From CAZOOK01 sp964581385 (GTDB lineage Bacteria > Pseudomonadota > Gammaproteobacteria > Nevskiales > Nevskiaceae): a stretch of 64,000 nt of DNA. Positions 18,138-26,681 of the stretch are shown here, in pieces. Below the pieces are notes generated by a model. It saw only the letters and a list, made by a program, of their open reading frames with translations. It had not been told where the DNA came from and searched no databases. Each line of letters opens with the position of its first letter. The stretch's first letter is position 1. The stretch is from contig CAZOOK010000003.1 of the NCBI GenBank assembly GCA_964581385.1, positions 124,001-188,000 on the forward strand, in the 5' to 3' direction. The translations under genes were made by a program, and so were the position numbers.

Positions 18138-18664
18138 TGCGGCGCAGCTGCCGCGACCGGAGCCAGAAACGGCTTGATCTTGTCCCAAGCCTCCGGCGTC
18201 ATCGCCCCGATCTGCTTGTAGACGATCGTGCCCCGCGCATCGACGACGAAAGTTTCCGGCACACCATAGACGCCCCAGTCGATGCCGGTCTGGCCTTCGC
18301 TGTCGGCGAGGACCACCCGGTATGGGTTGCCGCGCTGCTTGATCCAGCCCTGATAGTCCGGCCCGGCATCCTTATAGTCCATGCCGATGATTTCGACGCC
18401 GTCCTCGCGACCAAGGTGCATCAGGAAGGGATGCTCTTCCTGGCAACCCGCGCACCAGCTGGCGAAGAAATTCACCAGCCGCGCATGCCCACGCAGGTCT
18501 TTATTCGTCATGCGCCCATCGGCACCGTCGATAGCCGGCAGATCGAAAGCCGGCGCCGTCTTGCCGATCAGCGGACTCGGGATCTCGCGAGGATCACGAT
18601 GCAGTCCGACCCAGAACACCGCGACGAGCACAGCCAATACCCCAACCGGGATCAGATAGCGCAT
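18134..18664 (-). CDS. ccmG: Thiol:disulfide interchange protein CcmG (DsbE)
   Basis: A 176-residue thioredoxin-like protein anchored by an N-terminal helix (LIPVGVLAVLVAVFWVG). The active site is FASWCAGCQEEHP (Cys71, Cys74), and GVYGVPETFVVDARG supplies the cis-Pro. It is a periplasmic reductant for CcmH or apocytochrome c. It begins four bases after ccmF and overlaps ccmH. Confidence 0.93.
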   Translation of the reverse strand: MRYLIPVGVLAVLVAVFWVGLHRDPREIPSPLIGKTAPAFDLPAIDGADGRMTNKDLRGHARLVNFFASWCAGCQEEHPFLMHLGREDGVEIIGMDYKDAGPDYQGWIKQRGNPYRVVLADSEGQTGIDWGVYGVPETFVVDARGTIVYKQIGAMTPEAWDKIKPFLAPVAAAAPQ

Positions 18665-18668
18665 GGCT

Positions 18669-20642
18669 TTACGCGGTCTGCGCAGCGGCGGCGGCTTCGC
18701 GTGCGGCGACCGCGCGCGCGAGGCGGTAGCGCGGATCGCTTAGTGCCAGCGCGCCACCAAAAGCCATCAGCAAGCCGCCGAACCACACCCAGCGCATCAG
18801 CGGCTTCACGTACACACGCAGGCTCCAGCTGCCATCCGGATAGCCTTCGCCGAGTGCGACGTAGAGATCGCGCAGCGGTGTCACGTCACGCGCGGACTTG
18901 GTCTGCACGCGCTGCTGCGACGGATAGAGACGCTTTTCCGGATATAGCATCGACACGTTCTGGCCGTTCTTTTGCACCAGAATAGTGCCGCGCTGCGCGT
19001 GATAGTTCGGTCCTGGCTGTTCGTCAGCGCCGACCAGCGTGAAAGCGTAACCGGACAGCTCCAGCGTCTCGCCCGGCTTCAGCCGCGCATCCTTTTCGAC
19101 ACTGAACGTGCTGACCCCGGCGATGCCTAGTACCCATACCGCCATGCCGATGTGCGCGCACATCATGCCCCAGGCACCGACGGGTACCTGCGCCAGCCCA
19201 TCCTGCCAGCGGCGACGACTACGGATGCGCTGGGAAATTTCAAGCACCGCGCCAATCAACATCCAGATCGCGAATACAGCACCAGCGGCGACCGTGACCG
19301 ACGTGCGCCCGAGCAGTGCGAACGGCACTACCGCGCCCGCCGCGAGCGCGGCAATGGCGGGCGTACGCAGGCGACGCGCCGTATCACCGACGCGTCCGCG
19401 TTTCCACGGCACTGCGGTGACGGTGCCAATCAGGATGAGCAATGGCACGATCAGCGGCACGAACACCGCGTTGTAGTACGGCGGGCCGACCGAAATCTTG
19501 CCGCCGCCGAACACATCGAGCGCGAGCGGATACAGCGTGCCGGTCAGCACCGCGCCGGCCGCGGCGACGAGAAATACGTTGTTGAACAGGATCAATCCTT
19601 CGCGCGAAAACAACCGGATTTCGGCCGTCGTCGCGAGCCGCGGCGCCCGCCACGCGTACAGGGTGAGTGCCGCACCGACGACGACCGCGAGGAAACCGAG
19701 GATGAACAGGCCGCGCGTCGGATCACTCGCGAACGCGTGCACCGACACAATCACGCCGGAACGCACGAGGAAGGTGCCCAGCAGCGACAAGGAAAACGCG
19801 AGAATCGCGAGCAGCACCGTCCAGCTTTTCAGCAGCCCCCGCTTTTCTGTCACCGCGAGCGAGTGGATCAGCGCAGTGCCGGCCAGCCACGGCATGAACG
19901 AAGCGTTTTCGACCGGATCCCAGAACCACCAGCCGCCCCAGCCGAGTTCCTTGTAGGCCCACCACGAGCCGACCGTGATGCCAAGCGTCAGAAAGCACCA
20001 AGCCGCCGTCGTCCAGGGTCGCGTCCAGCGTGCCCAGGCAGTATCGAGACGACCGCCGATTAGCGCCGCGATCGCAAACGAAAACGCAACCGCGAATCCC
20101 ACGTAGCCCATGTAAAGCAGCGGTGGATGGATCGCCAGCCCCGGGTCTTGCAGCACCGGGTTGAGATCACGGCCTTCGAGGGGCGCCGGGAATAGGCGCG
20201 TGAACGGATTCGAGGTCAGCAGAATGAACAGCTGGAAACCGATCGCGACGACGCCGAGCACCGCCAGCACCAGCCCCGACAGCGCGACCGGCAAGCCGCG
20301 GCTGGCGATCGAAACGGCAAATGTCCAGCCAGCGAGTATGAATACCCATAGCAGCAATGAGCCTTCGTGCGCGCCCCACACGGCAGAGATGCGGTAGATC
20401 AGCGGCAACTGGCTGTGGTCGTTTTCGGCGATGTAGGCGACTGAGAAATCCTTCGTCACGAAGGCGTAGGTCAGACACAGGTAGGAAATCAGCACGAACA
20501 GGAACTGCGTCTGCGCCGCGGCCGGCGCAACCGCGAGCAGACGCGCGTCGCGCCGCCAGTAACCCACCAGCGGCAACAGGGTCTGCACCAGCGCGGCGGC
20601 GAGCGCGAGGATCAGCGCGAAATGACCGAGTTCGGGGATCAT
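18669..20642 (-). CDS. ccmF: Haem lyase subunit CcmF
   Basis: A 657-residue polytopic membrane protein of the usual CcmF length with many transmembrane helices. The tryptophan-rich haem-handling motif is GWGGWWFWDPVENASFMPW, and HPPLLYMGYVGFAVAFSFA carries a conserved His. CcmF with CcmH and CcmI ligates haem to apocytochromes in the periplasm. It is separated from ccmE by 61 bases holding a GGGACTC repeat; all other ccm joints in this half of the operon overlap or are four bases apart. Confidence 0.95.
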   Translation of the reverse strand: MIPELGHFALILALAAALVQTLLPLVGYWRRDARLLAVAPAAAQTQFLFVLISYLCLTYAFVTKDFSVAYIAENDHSQLPLIYRISAVWGAHEGSLLLWVFILAGWTFAVSIASRGLPVALSGLVLAVLGVVAIGFQLFILLTSNPFTRLFPAPLEGRDLNPVLQDPGLAIHPPLLYMGYVGFAVAFSFAIAALIGGRLDTAWARWTRPWTTAAWCFLTLGITVGSWWAYKELGWGGWWFWDPVENASFMPWLAGTALIHSLAVTEKRGLLKSWTVLLAILAFSLSLLGTFLVRSGVIVSVHAFASDPTRGLFILGFLAVVVGAALTLYAWRAPRLATTAEIRLFSREGLILFNNVFLVAAAGAVLTGTLYPLALDVFGGGKISVGPPYYNAVFVPLIVPLLILIGTVTAVPWKRGRVGDTARRLRTPAIAALAAGAVVPFALLGRTSVTVAAGAVFAIWMLIGAVLEISQRIRSRRRWQDGLAQVPVGAWGMMCAHIGMAVWVLGIAGVSTFSVEKDARLKPGETLELSGYAFTLVGADEQPGPNYHAQRGTILVQKNGQNVSMLYPEKRLYPSQQRVQTKSARDVTPLRDLYVALGEGYPDGSWSLRVYVKPLMRWVWFGGLLMAFGGALALSDPRYRLARAVAAREAAAAAQTA

Positions 20643-20703
20643 AAGAAGCCGGGACTCGGGACTCGGGACTCGGGACTCGTGGAAAAGAACACCCGCTGGG
20701 ACA
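20643..20703. repeat. GGGACTC heptamer repeat in the ccmE-ccmF gap
   Basis: Between the ccmF start and the ccmE stop the heptad GGGACTC occurs four times in succession (about 20,649-20,679). The reverse complement GAGTCTCGAGTCCCGGCTT is found about 100 bases away inside the 3' end of ccmE (20,770-20,789), so the two can pair as a long stem in the transcript. Confidence 0.75.
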
Positions 20704-21246
20704 TCATTGCTTTTCGGCCTCCGGGCGGGTCGAAGCTGCTACCGAGGTCGCGTTATCAGCCGGCACTCCCGAGTCTCGAGTCCCGGCTTCTCCATAGACC
20801 GATTTGAAAGGCGCACACGCATGGACACCGCCAGTGGTGTTCCCCATCTTGGCCATGTTCGGCGGCATGTAGTTCTCGTCGTGCTTGGCGAGGATGCGCG
20901 TGGCGACAAAAACCTGATCGGAGCCAACGCTGCCGGTGGCAATCGCGCCCTGGCCTTCGCGGAACAGATCCGGCAGCACACCGTCGTAACGGACGCGGAC
21001 ACGATTCTGGCAATCCGCCATCGAGAATTCGATTTTCAGGCCGTCGCCACGGTGAAGGCTGCCTTTTTCCACTAATCCACCAAGCTGAACGGCCGCACCC
21101 GCCGGCAAACCTCCGGCGGCGAGATCGGTGGGGGTATAGAAATACATCATGTTCTTGCGAAACGCGGTGAATCCCAACGCGGCAGCCGCCGCGACGCCGA
21201 TCACTAGCGTCGCTACTGCCGCCATGCGCTTCTGTCGCTTCGTCAT
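20704..21246 (-). CDS. ccmE: Haem chaperone CcmE
   Basis: A 180-residue protein with an N-terminal anchor helix and a periplasmic OB-fold. The haem is carried covalently by His122 in ILAKHDENYMPP, with Tyr126 nearby; the FYTPTDL and VRVRYDGVLPDLF blocks are typical. The C-terminal tail from about residue 152 (EAGTRDSGVPADN) is encoded by the same GACTCGGGA-type repeat that fills the adjacent gap, so the tail is probably non-conserved. The start overlaps ccmD (ATGA). Confidence 0.93.
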   Translation of the reverse strand: MTKRQKRMAAVATLVIGVAAAAALGFTAFRKNMMYFYTPTDLAAGGLPAGAAVQLGGLVEKGSLHRGDGLKIEFSMADCQNRVRVRYDGVLPDLFREGQGAIATGSVGSDQVFVATRILAKHDENYMPPNMAKMGNTTGGVHACAPFKSVYGEAGTRDSGVPADNATSVAASTRPEAEKQ

Positions 21247-21392
21247 TCGTCGTCTTCCGGCTCAGCTGCGCTCTCAGACAGGTGCCGCTTCAGTTGGTTG
21301 CGCCGGAGCTTGGGAGCGAACGCGTTCCATAGAAACACGGCCAGCGTGAGCGTATAGCTGCCCCAGATGAAGAATGCGTATTTGCCACTCAT
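21243..21392 (-). CDS. ccmD: Haem exporter accessory protein CcmD
   Basis: A 49-residue protein reading MSGKYAFFIWGSYTLTLAVF and then LWNAFAPKLRRNQLKRHL, with an acidic tail ending EPEDDE. It has a single transmembrane helix and then a basic stretch, the standard CcmD plan. It overlaps ccmC upstream and ccmE downstream, each by four bases (ATGA). CcmD helps release holo-CcmE from the CcmABC complex. Confidence 0.9.
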   Translation of the reverse strand: MSGKYAFFIWGSYTLTLAVFLWNAFAPKLRRNQLKRHLSESAAEPEDDE

Positions 21393-22126
21393 GCGGCGAT
21401 CAGTTCCTGAACCCAGCGCGCATTGCGCTCGCGCACCAACACCTCATTCTGCATGCGCCGCAGGACTACCGCACTGAAGAAGACGAAGAAGCCGAACAGC
21501 GTCAGCAACAGCGGCCACAGCATGTCACCCGCGATCGAAGGCTTGCCGAGCTTCAGGATGGTCGAACCCTGATGCAAGGTGTTCCACCACTTCACCGAGA
21601 AGTGCACGATCGGCACGTTGACCACGCCGACGATGGCCAGCCAGCTACTGGCGCGGGCACCCGCACGCGCATCCGCAAATGCCGAGTTCAGTGCGATCAC
21701 GCCGGCGTAGAAAAACAGCAGGATCAGCTCCGAAACCAGCCGTGCATCCTGCCAGACCCAATAGGCGCCCCACATGGGCTTGCCCCATAGCATGCCGGTA
21801 AGTAACGCTAACGCGGTGAAGCTGCCGCCGACCGGCGCTGCCGCAACCACCGCGCATTCGGCCAGCTTCATTCGCCAGATCAGCGCGATGCCGCCAGCCA
21901 CGGCCATGAACGTGTAAACGAACAACGACAGCGCCGCCGCCGGCACGTGCACGTAGATGATTCGAAAAGCATCGCCCTGTTGATAATCGGCGGGTGCGAT
22001 AAGCAAGCCACCATAGACCCCCGTGCCGAGCAGCAAGACGGCCAGCGCGAATAGCCACGGCGTCAGCAGGTCGGCGAAACGGTAAAAGGTCGGCGGCGAC
22101 GCGAGTTGATGAAACCAAGTCCACAT
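21389..22126 (-). CDS. ccmC: Haem transporter CcmC
   Basis: A 245-residue six-helix membrane protein that loads haem onto CcmE. The WWD-type haem motif is visible as WGKPMWGAYWVWQDARLVSEL, and conserved His residues lie in IIYVHVPAA and VNVPIVHFSVKWWNTLHQG. The start MWTWFHQLASPP is the family start; the frame opens 45 bases earlier. Upstream one expects ccmAB, but instead there is a duplicated GGDEF gene; ccmBA lie 11.6 kb away in the same orientation. Confidence 0.93.
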   Translation of the reverse strand: MWTWFHQLASPPTFYRFADLLTPWLFALAVLLLGTGVYGGLLIAPADYQQGDAFRIIYVHVPAAALSLFVYTFMAVAGGIALIWRMKLAECAVVAAAPVGGSFTALALLTGMLWGKPMWGAYWVWQDARLVSELILLFFYAGVIALNSAFADARAGARASSWLAIVGVVNVPIVHFSVKWWNTLHQGSTILKLGKPSIAGDMLWPLLLTLFGFFVFFSAVVLRRMQNEVLVRERNARWVQELIAA

Positions 22127-22443
22127 CTTTGAATTATCGCTTATTAATCGACCCGAGTGCATGTACCGCACGGACCACCGTATGCGGATGTCGGCATCTG
22201 TTCATCGTTCAATAAATTTCCGTGACAGCCGCTATAAGAAAAACACCTAAGGCGTTGCAAGGCGCCAATATGCCCAACAGTCATCAATCGGATGATAGCG
22301 CCCGATCATCTCCGGTCCTGCCCAGCGCACCCGGAACGGATCGGAATTTATCGCACCGCTGCCCCGACGCAGTCGGCGGAGACCGCAATGGCTGAATCCG
22401 CACTCGTGATCTGGCACCGCGGCGCATTGAGCGGAAGATAGTG
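22127..22443. other. Intergenic region with the start of a duplicated segment
   Basis: From about 22,190 onward this stretch is homologous to 28,830-29,081, starting near TCTGTTCA followed by CAATAAATTTCCGT. It contains the presumed divergent promoters of ccmC and the first GGDEF gene. No open gene or RNA gene is visible. Confidence 0.7.
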
Positions 22444-23694
22444 ATGGAGCATCGATCCGTAAAAGTCCCCCTCCTGCCGGACCCGAGCGCAGAGGACATC
22501 CAGCTCCACACCGAATTCAAGTTGCGAAGCTGGCCACCGCGCTTCGCCGACGAAAATATCGAATGCCAGTATCTGGAAGCCTCGCTGGAATCCACCGCGC
22601 GTACGCGTGTGATCTGCTTCCTGCTCGGCAGCCTGCTGGTGCTGCTCAGTCCCTTCACTGCCAAGGCGATGTTGGGTGAGACTCCGGAACTGATTCCCTT
22701 CTTCGTCGGCGGAGCGCTGCTGGTGCAGCTGCCGCTATTTCTTGTAGTGATCTATCTGTCCCTGAACAAATCCTGGTCGGTTCGCTTCACTGCGCCACTG
22801 ATTCTGGCTCTGCTGGTCGTGATTGAGATCCACGCCGAGTACTACCGTCTGGTCAGCATCGCGCACTCCACGGAATTTTCATCCACAGCGGCCTTTCTGG
22901 GGCTGTGCCTGGGCGTGCTGGTGTATGGGCTGCCCGTGCGGCAGGTGGCGCCGACGCTTGCCGTGTATTTCGTGGCGGTCAAGGGATACGAATTCATCCA
23001 GCTCGACCATACCTCGCAGCGCAGTACCTCGATCGCCGTCGATTTCATCATGGTGGCGTTGTCGATCGTCGCCGGCCTGCGCCTGGACCTTACCCGCCGC
23101 CAGGGATTTATGCGGTTGGCGCTCACCGAACAGCGTGCCTATCACGATTCGTTGACCGGTCTTTGCAACCGCTGGGGATTCGAACGCGACTCGGAGCGTA
23201 TCGTGCGTCATGCCGCCCGCGAACGCCGCGCGGTAACATTGGCCATCATCGCACCGGATCATTTCAATCAGATCGTCGATGCGGCCGGGAACGCCGTGGG
23301 CGACAGCGTGCTGTCGCAGATCGGAGCCTGTCTAAATCAGCATGTACGCCGTCCACTCGATACAGCAGGACGGATTGGCGCCGACGAATTCGCACTGTTG
23401 TGGTACACCCCGCGCGACGAGTTCAGCGCCGATATCGGCGACCGGATCGTGGCATCAGTGCGCGCGCTGGCCATCCAGCATCCGAGCATGGCGGGCCACG
23501 TCGTCACCGTGAGCGTCGGTGTCGCAACACTGGTTCCAAAAGGTAACAACGATCTGGACCGGCTGATGCGGATCGCCGATGAGCAGCTGTATATGGCCAA
23601 GAGCTCGGGACGGGACACCTGTCGGGCCGCCCCGTTCAACGTTGTCAGCATCGCCCAATAAGCCAGCGTCGAGGCGCGGCGTTCAGGCCCGTAG
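22190..23694 (+). repeat. Duplicated GGDEF segment, copy A
   Basis: The segment containing the first GGDEF gene plus about 250 bases upstream and about 30 downstream matches 28,830-30,327. Conservation is strongest in the 3' half of the gene. It is a paralogous segmental duplication, not an insertion sequence: no transposase or terminal repeats are seen. Confidence 0.75.
22444..23661 (+). CDS. Membrane GGDEF-domain protein with degenerate active site, paralogue A
   Basis: A 405-residue protein: a cytoplasmic N-terminus (FKLRSWPPRF), about six transmembrane helices (residues 55-215) and a C-terminal GGDEF domain starting RAYHDSLTGLCNRWGF. The signature is GADEF instead of GGDEF, and the metal-binding block reads IAPDHFNQIVD where active cyclases have D-x-D-x-F-K-x-x-N-D: the metal Asp is Ala and the guanine-contacting Asn is Val. 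It is therefore probably inactive as a diguanylate cyclase and could serve as a c-di-GMP or GTP sensor or scaffold. ATG 22444 follows an in-frame GTG. Its sister is at 29,082. Confidence 0.85.
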   Translation: MEHRSVKVPLLPDPSAEDIQLHTEFKLRSWPPRFADENIECQYLEASLESTARTRVICFLLGSLLVLLSPFTAKAMLGETPELIPFFVGGALLVQLPLFLVVIYLSLNKSWSVRFTAPLILALLVVIEIHAEYYRLVSIAHSTEFSSTAAFLGLCLGVLVYGLPVRQVAPTLAVYFVAVKGYEFIQLDHTSQRSTSIAVDFIMVALSIVAGLRLDLTRRQGFMRLALTEQRAYHDSLTGLCNRWGFERDSERIVRHAARERRAVTLAIIAPDHFNQIVDAAGNAVGDSVLSQIGACLNQHVRRPLDTAGRIGADEFALLWYTPRDEFSADIGDRIVASVRALAIQHPSMAGHVVTVSVGVATLVPKGNNDLDRLMRIADEQLYMAKSSGRDTCRAAPFNVVSIAQ

Positions 23695-23713
23695 AGACAG
23701 CGTCGCGCCTGAA
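23682..23713. terminator. Hairpin between convergent genes
   Basis: TTCAGGC and GCCTGAA form a 7-bp stem between the end of GGDEF paralogue A and the end of the sorbosone-dehydrogenase-like gene. It lacks a T-run. Confidence 0.35.
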
Positions 23714-23755
23714 GCCGCGATCATTCATATTCGGATATCCGCACGGTCATGTGGG

Positions 23756-25096
23756 CTAGCGGGCCGCGCTTGCCGCCGCGTTCGACGGGGCGCTGACGCG
23801 CCAAACCTTGTTGCCGACATCGTCGGCTACCAGAAGGCTGCCGCGGTTATCAATGGCGATCCCTACTGGCCGCCCCTGAGCGTTGCCGTCGGCATCGACG
23901 AAACCGGTCAGCACGTCGACCGGTTGGGCGGCGGGCTTGCCGTTGTCGAAGGGCACGAAAACGACTTTGTATCCGCTGTAAGGTTTTCGGTTCCAGGAGC
24001 CGTGCTGCCCGACGAACATGCCGTGCTGGAACGCCTCTGGCAGATGCGTTCCGTAGGACGAACAAAGGCCAAGAGAAGCGGTATGTGGCCCCAGGGCGTA
24101 GCCGGGCACCAGGGCTCGGGATACCAGGGTCGGGTTCTGCGGCTTCACGCGATCGTCAAGATGCTGGCCGTAGTAGCTGAAGGGCCAGCCGTAAAACGCA
24201 CCGTCGCGAAGTGCGGTCATGTAGTCTGGTACCAGATCGCTGCCGAGTTCGTCTCGCTCGTTCACGGCGACCCAGAGTGCGCCAGTTTGCGGCTCCCAGG
24301 CCAGACCGACCGGGTTGCGCAGGCCAGAGGCGAAGACGCGATGGTTGCCGGTTTTTGGATCGATCTCCCACACCGCTGCCCGCTCCTTTTCCGCATCAAG
24401 GCCGTTTTCACCGGCATTGCTGTTCGACCCAACCCCCACGTAAAGCCTGCTGCCATCGGCGTTCGCAATCAGGCTCTTGGTCCAATGATGGTTGATTGGC
24501 CCCGCAGGTAGATTCGTGACCTTGGTCGCTGGCGCAGTGATCTGTGTCTCCCCTGTTTGGTAAGGAAAGCGCAGAACGGCGTCGGAATCGGCGACGAAGA
24601 GTTGATCGCCGATCAACGCCATTCCGAAAGGTGAACTCAGCCCCCGCAAGAATACCGAGCGCGTATTCGCAATGCCATCGCCGTTGCTGTCGCGCAGCAA
24701 GGTAATACGATTGGCGCTGGCGCTTCTGCCGGAGCCGGCCCGTTTCATCGCTCGCTTTTGGATCCAGCCCCTGACGCCTTTGGAATCATCCGGCTTGGGT
24801 GGTGCATCGGTTTCAGCGACCAGCACATCGCCATTTGGCAGCACATACAGCCAGCGTGGGTGATCCAGGTCGGAGGCAAACGCGTTTACCGTTGTCCCCG
24901 TTGCTGCGGTGGGCGTTGCTCCTGCGGGCCAGCCTTTGGCTGGCGCGATGTGAAGCGTGGGGAAAAAGGACTTTTCCGGGGGTGGCAATGTCGGGTCGAT
25001 TCCCGTGCCGGCGGAGACGGGAAGTTGTGCAATATCGGCACAAGCCGCGACCGATGCGGCAAGCAAAATCAACAGAACGCGGTGTTTGAGTAGCAC
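23756..25096 (-). CDS. PQQ-dependent sugar (sorbosone) dehydrogenase-like lipoprotein
   Basis: A 446-residue protein with a lipoprotein signal (LLILLAASVAAC) and a soluble beta-propeller of the glucose/sorbosone dehydrogenase superfamily. Characteristic blocks are LDHPRWLYVLPNGDVLVAET, LRGLSSPFGMALIGDQLFVAD, FASGLRNPVGLAWEP, VNERDELGSDLVPDYMT and FVGQHGSWNRKPYSGYKVVFV. Family members oxidise aldoses or sorbosone with PQQ in the periplasm. No PQQ biosynthesis gene is in the window. A two-helix small membrane protein is encoded just upstream on the same strand and may be co-transcribed. Confidence 0.85.
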   Translation of the reverse strand: MLLKHRVLLILLAASVAACADIAQLPVSAGTGIDPTLPPPEKSFFPTLHIAPAKGWPAGATPTAATGTTVNAFASDLDHPRWLYVLPNGDVLVAETDAPPKPDDSKGVRGWIQKRAMKRAGSGRSASANRITLLRDSNGDGIANTRSVFLRGLSSPFGMALIGDQLFVADSDAVLRFPYQTGETQITAPATKVTNLPAGPINHHWTKSLIANADGSRLYVGVGSNSNAGENGLDAEKERAAVWEIDPKTGNHRVFASGLRNPVGLAWEPQTGALWVAVNERDELGSDLVPDYMTALRDGAFYGWPFSYYGQHLDDRVKPQNPTLVSRALVPGYALGPHTASLGLCSSYGTHLPEAFQHGMFVGQHGSWNRKPYSGYKVVFVPFDNGKPAAQPVDVLTGFVDADGNAQGRPVGIAIDNRGSLLVADDVGNKVWRVSAPSNAAASAAR

Positions 25097-25116
25097 GGGT
25101 CAATTCCCTTTTAAGG

Positions 25117-25359
25117 TCACGTAGGCTGGTTCTCGCGGGCGCCCCGAATGTTCAGTGCGGCCAGGGCCAGTTGCAGGGCGATGAGGGCGTAGGCGTGGTC
25201 ATGCCAGCCCCAGATGATCCACAGCACGTTGCTCAGCAGGAAGCACCAGAAGCCGATCTTGCGCCGGCGTTTGGATTGCCCCGCGATGAGCCATGCGGCA
25301 ATCACCGTCGCCAGCACGGCCGGCCACTGAACAAGATTCACGGCGCGCGCCTCCGTCAC
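25117..25359 (-). CDS. Small membrane protein, 80 residues
   Basis: The protein has two or three hydrophobic segments (VLATVIAAWLIAG, WCFLLSNVLWIIWGW, ALIALQLALAALNI) with a basic loop SKRRRK between them. It looks like the short PnuC/YgjV-like membrane proteins but has no diagnostic motif. It ends 20 bases before the sorbosone-dehydrogenase-like gene begins, so the two are probably one transcript. Confidence 0.65.
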   Translation of the reverse strand: MTEARAVNLVQWPAVLATVIAAWLIAGQSKRRRKIGFWCFLLSNVLWIIWGWHDHAYALIALQLALAALNIRGARENQPT

Positions 25360-25402
25360 ATGAATACGAATCCGACCTTGACGCCACGCTGTCCCGCAAT
25401 CG

Positions 25403-26116
25403 CTAGCTCGCCGTTACATTGGGCAACAAGCGGTCGAATTCACGTTTGACTACGCCATAGCATTCGCAGGCCTCCTGCTCCAGGCGTGGCCGATCAAGCA
25501 CGGTGAATGTTCCTCGGCTGTATCGGATCAGCCCAGCCGCCTGCAGTGTGCCCGTTGCGTCGGTGACGCCTTCGCGGCGTACGCCGAGCATGTTGGCGAT
25601 CAGTCCTTGGGTCATCATGAATTTATTGTCAGGTAGCCGATCCAGGCCGAGCAGCAGCCACCGGCCCAACTGCTGCGGCACCGTATGATGCTTGTTGCAT
25701 GCCGCCGTCTGCGTCATCTGAGTCAGCAAGGCCTGCGTATAGCGCAAGAGCAGATGCCGCAAGGCCTCCGAGCGTTTGAATTCCTGTTTCAGCAAAGCGC
25801 CCTTCAGCCGAAAGGCATGGCCGTCGCTCTGCACCACCGCGCGGCCCGTGGTGGCTTCGCCCCCCATGAACAGTGAGACGCCGACGATGCCCTCGTTTCC
25901 CACCATGGCGGTCTCGGAGGAGTCGCCGTCCGCCATCACGTACAGAAGCGAAACGATGCAGTCGATGGGGAAATAAGCATGTTCCATGATTACGCCGGTT
26001 TCGTATATCACCTGTCCGAGCTTCATCCGCACCAGTTCAAGGTGTGGGGACAGGCGTTCCTGTTCTGCTTCCGGCAAACAGGCGAGCAGATGGTTTTGCT
26101 GTGGCTGGACAAACAA
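25403..26116 (-). CDS. Crp/Fnr-family transcriptional regulator, paralogue 1
   Basis: A 237-residue protein with an N-terminal cyclic-nucleotide-binding fold (PHLELVRMKLGQVIYETG, VGNEGIVGVSLFMGGE) and a C-terminal winged helix whose HTH reads GLIANMLGVRREGVTDATGTL. The start is taken as the TTG that follows a GAGGAG Shine-Dalgarno by nine bases, giving (M)FVQPQQNHLL, which aligns with MPDTPTPQQNHLL of paralogue 2. Crp-type Arg/Ser ligand residues for cAMP are not evident and no FNR Cys cluster is present, so the signal is unknown. It diverges from DUF3309. Confidence 0.88.
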   Translation of the reverse strand: MFVQPQQNHLLACLPEAEQERLSPHLELVRMKLGQVIYETGVIMEHAYFPIDCIVSLLYVMADGDSSETAMVGNEGIVGVSLFMGGEATTGRAVVQSDGHAFRLKGALLKQEFKRSEALRHLLLRYTQALLTQMTQTAACNKHHTVPQQLGRWLLLGLDRLPDNKFMMTQGLIANMLGVRREGVTDATGTLQAAGLIRYSRGTFTVLDRPRLEQEACECYGVVKREFDRLLPNVTAS

Positions 26117-26434
26117 TTTTGCAGGCTCCTCGATTAGGGTGATGTGCCGGCACCGCGACAATGGCGGTAGACACTATTCCGCCGATTCCTGTGATACACC
26201 AAACGGCGCGCGCCCTCTGTGCGGTTGCGCACTGGGTATTCATTCGTGGGGAGGGCGCAGCGCCACACCGTTTAGGCTACGTGCGCTGCCAGACCGACGC
26301 CGTCGCGCATCGCGCGTAACAATCGGAGTAGCAATATTGACTGCACCAGCGGGCTTGGACCTGCAGGGAATTCGGCAGCCATGGCCGATTTCCGCGCCCA
26401 GGCCGCAACTGATTCGACTTAGGAGGTCAGCCCC
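26117..26434. other. Intergenic region, divergent promoters of Crp1 and DUF3309
   Basis: The stretch holds the 5' ends of two divergent genes and an AGGAGG Shine-Dalgarno (26,421-26,426) for DUF3309. I see no convincing operator, promoter hexamers or RNA gene. Confidence 0.5.
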
Positions 26435-26590
26435 ATGCTCGGCACCATTGTACTGATCGTCCTGGTGTTGTTCCTGGTCGGCGCTTTGCCGACGTGGCCG
26501 CACAGCAAGAATTGGGGCTACTACCCGAGCGGCGGATTAGGCGCCGTTGTCGTCGTCGTCCTCGTCTTGTTTCTCATGGGGCGAATTTGA
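26435..26590 (+). CDS. DUF3309 family small membrane protein
   Basis: A 51-residue protein beginning MLGTIVLIVLVLFLVGALPT and continuing WPHSKNWGYYPSGGLG before a second hydrophobic helix and the end MGRI. This is the complete DUF3309 pattern: two transmembrane helices around a WPHS-GYxPSGG loop. A strong AGGAGG lies eight bases upstream. Family members commonly sit beside stress-related genes such as BON proteins, as here. The function is not known. Confidence 0.9.
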   Translation: MLGTIVLIVLVLFLVGALPTWPHSKNWGYYPSGGLGAVVVVVLVLFLMGRI

Positions 26591-26681
26591 CTCGGAGCGG
26601 CATCCGATCGTCCTCCGTGACGAACGACCCGCAGACCCGTCGGTCGCACCACTCACAGCTGATTTCATCCGGAGAAGTACC

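Noticed and set aside
20649..20680. GGGACTC tandem units as a CRISPR-like array
   Set aside because: Units are seven bases with no spacers and no cas genes nearby.
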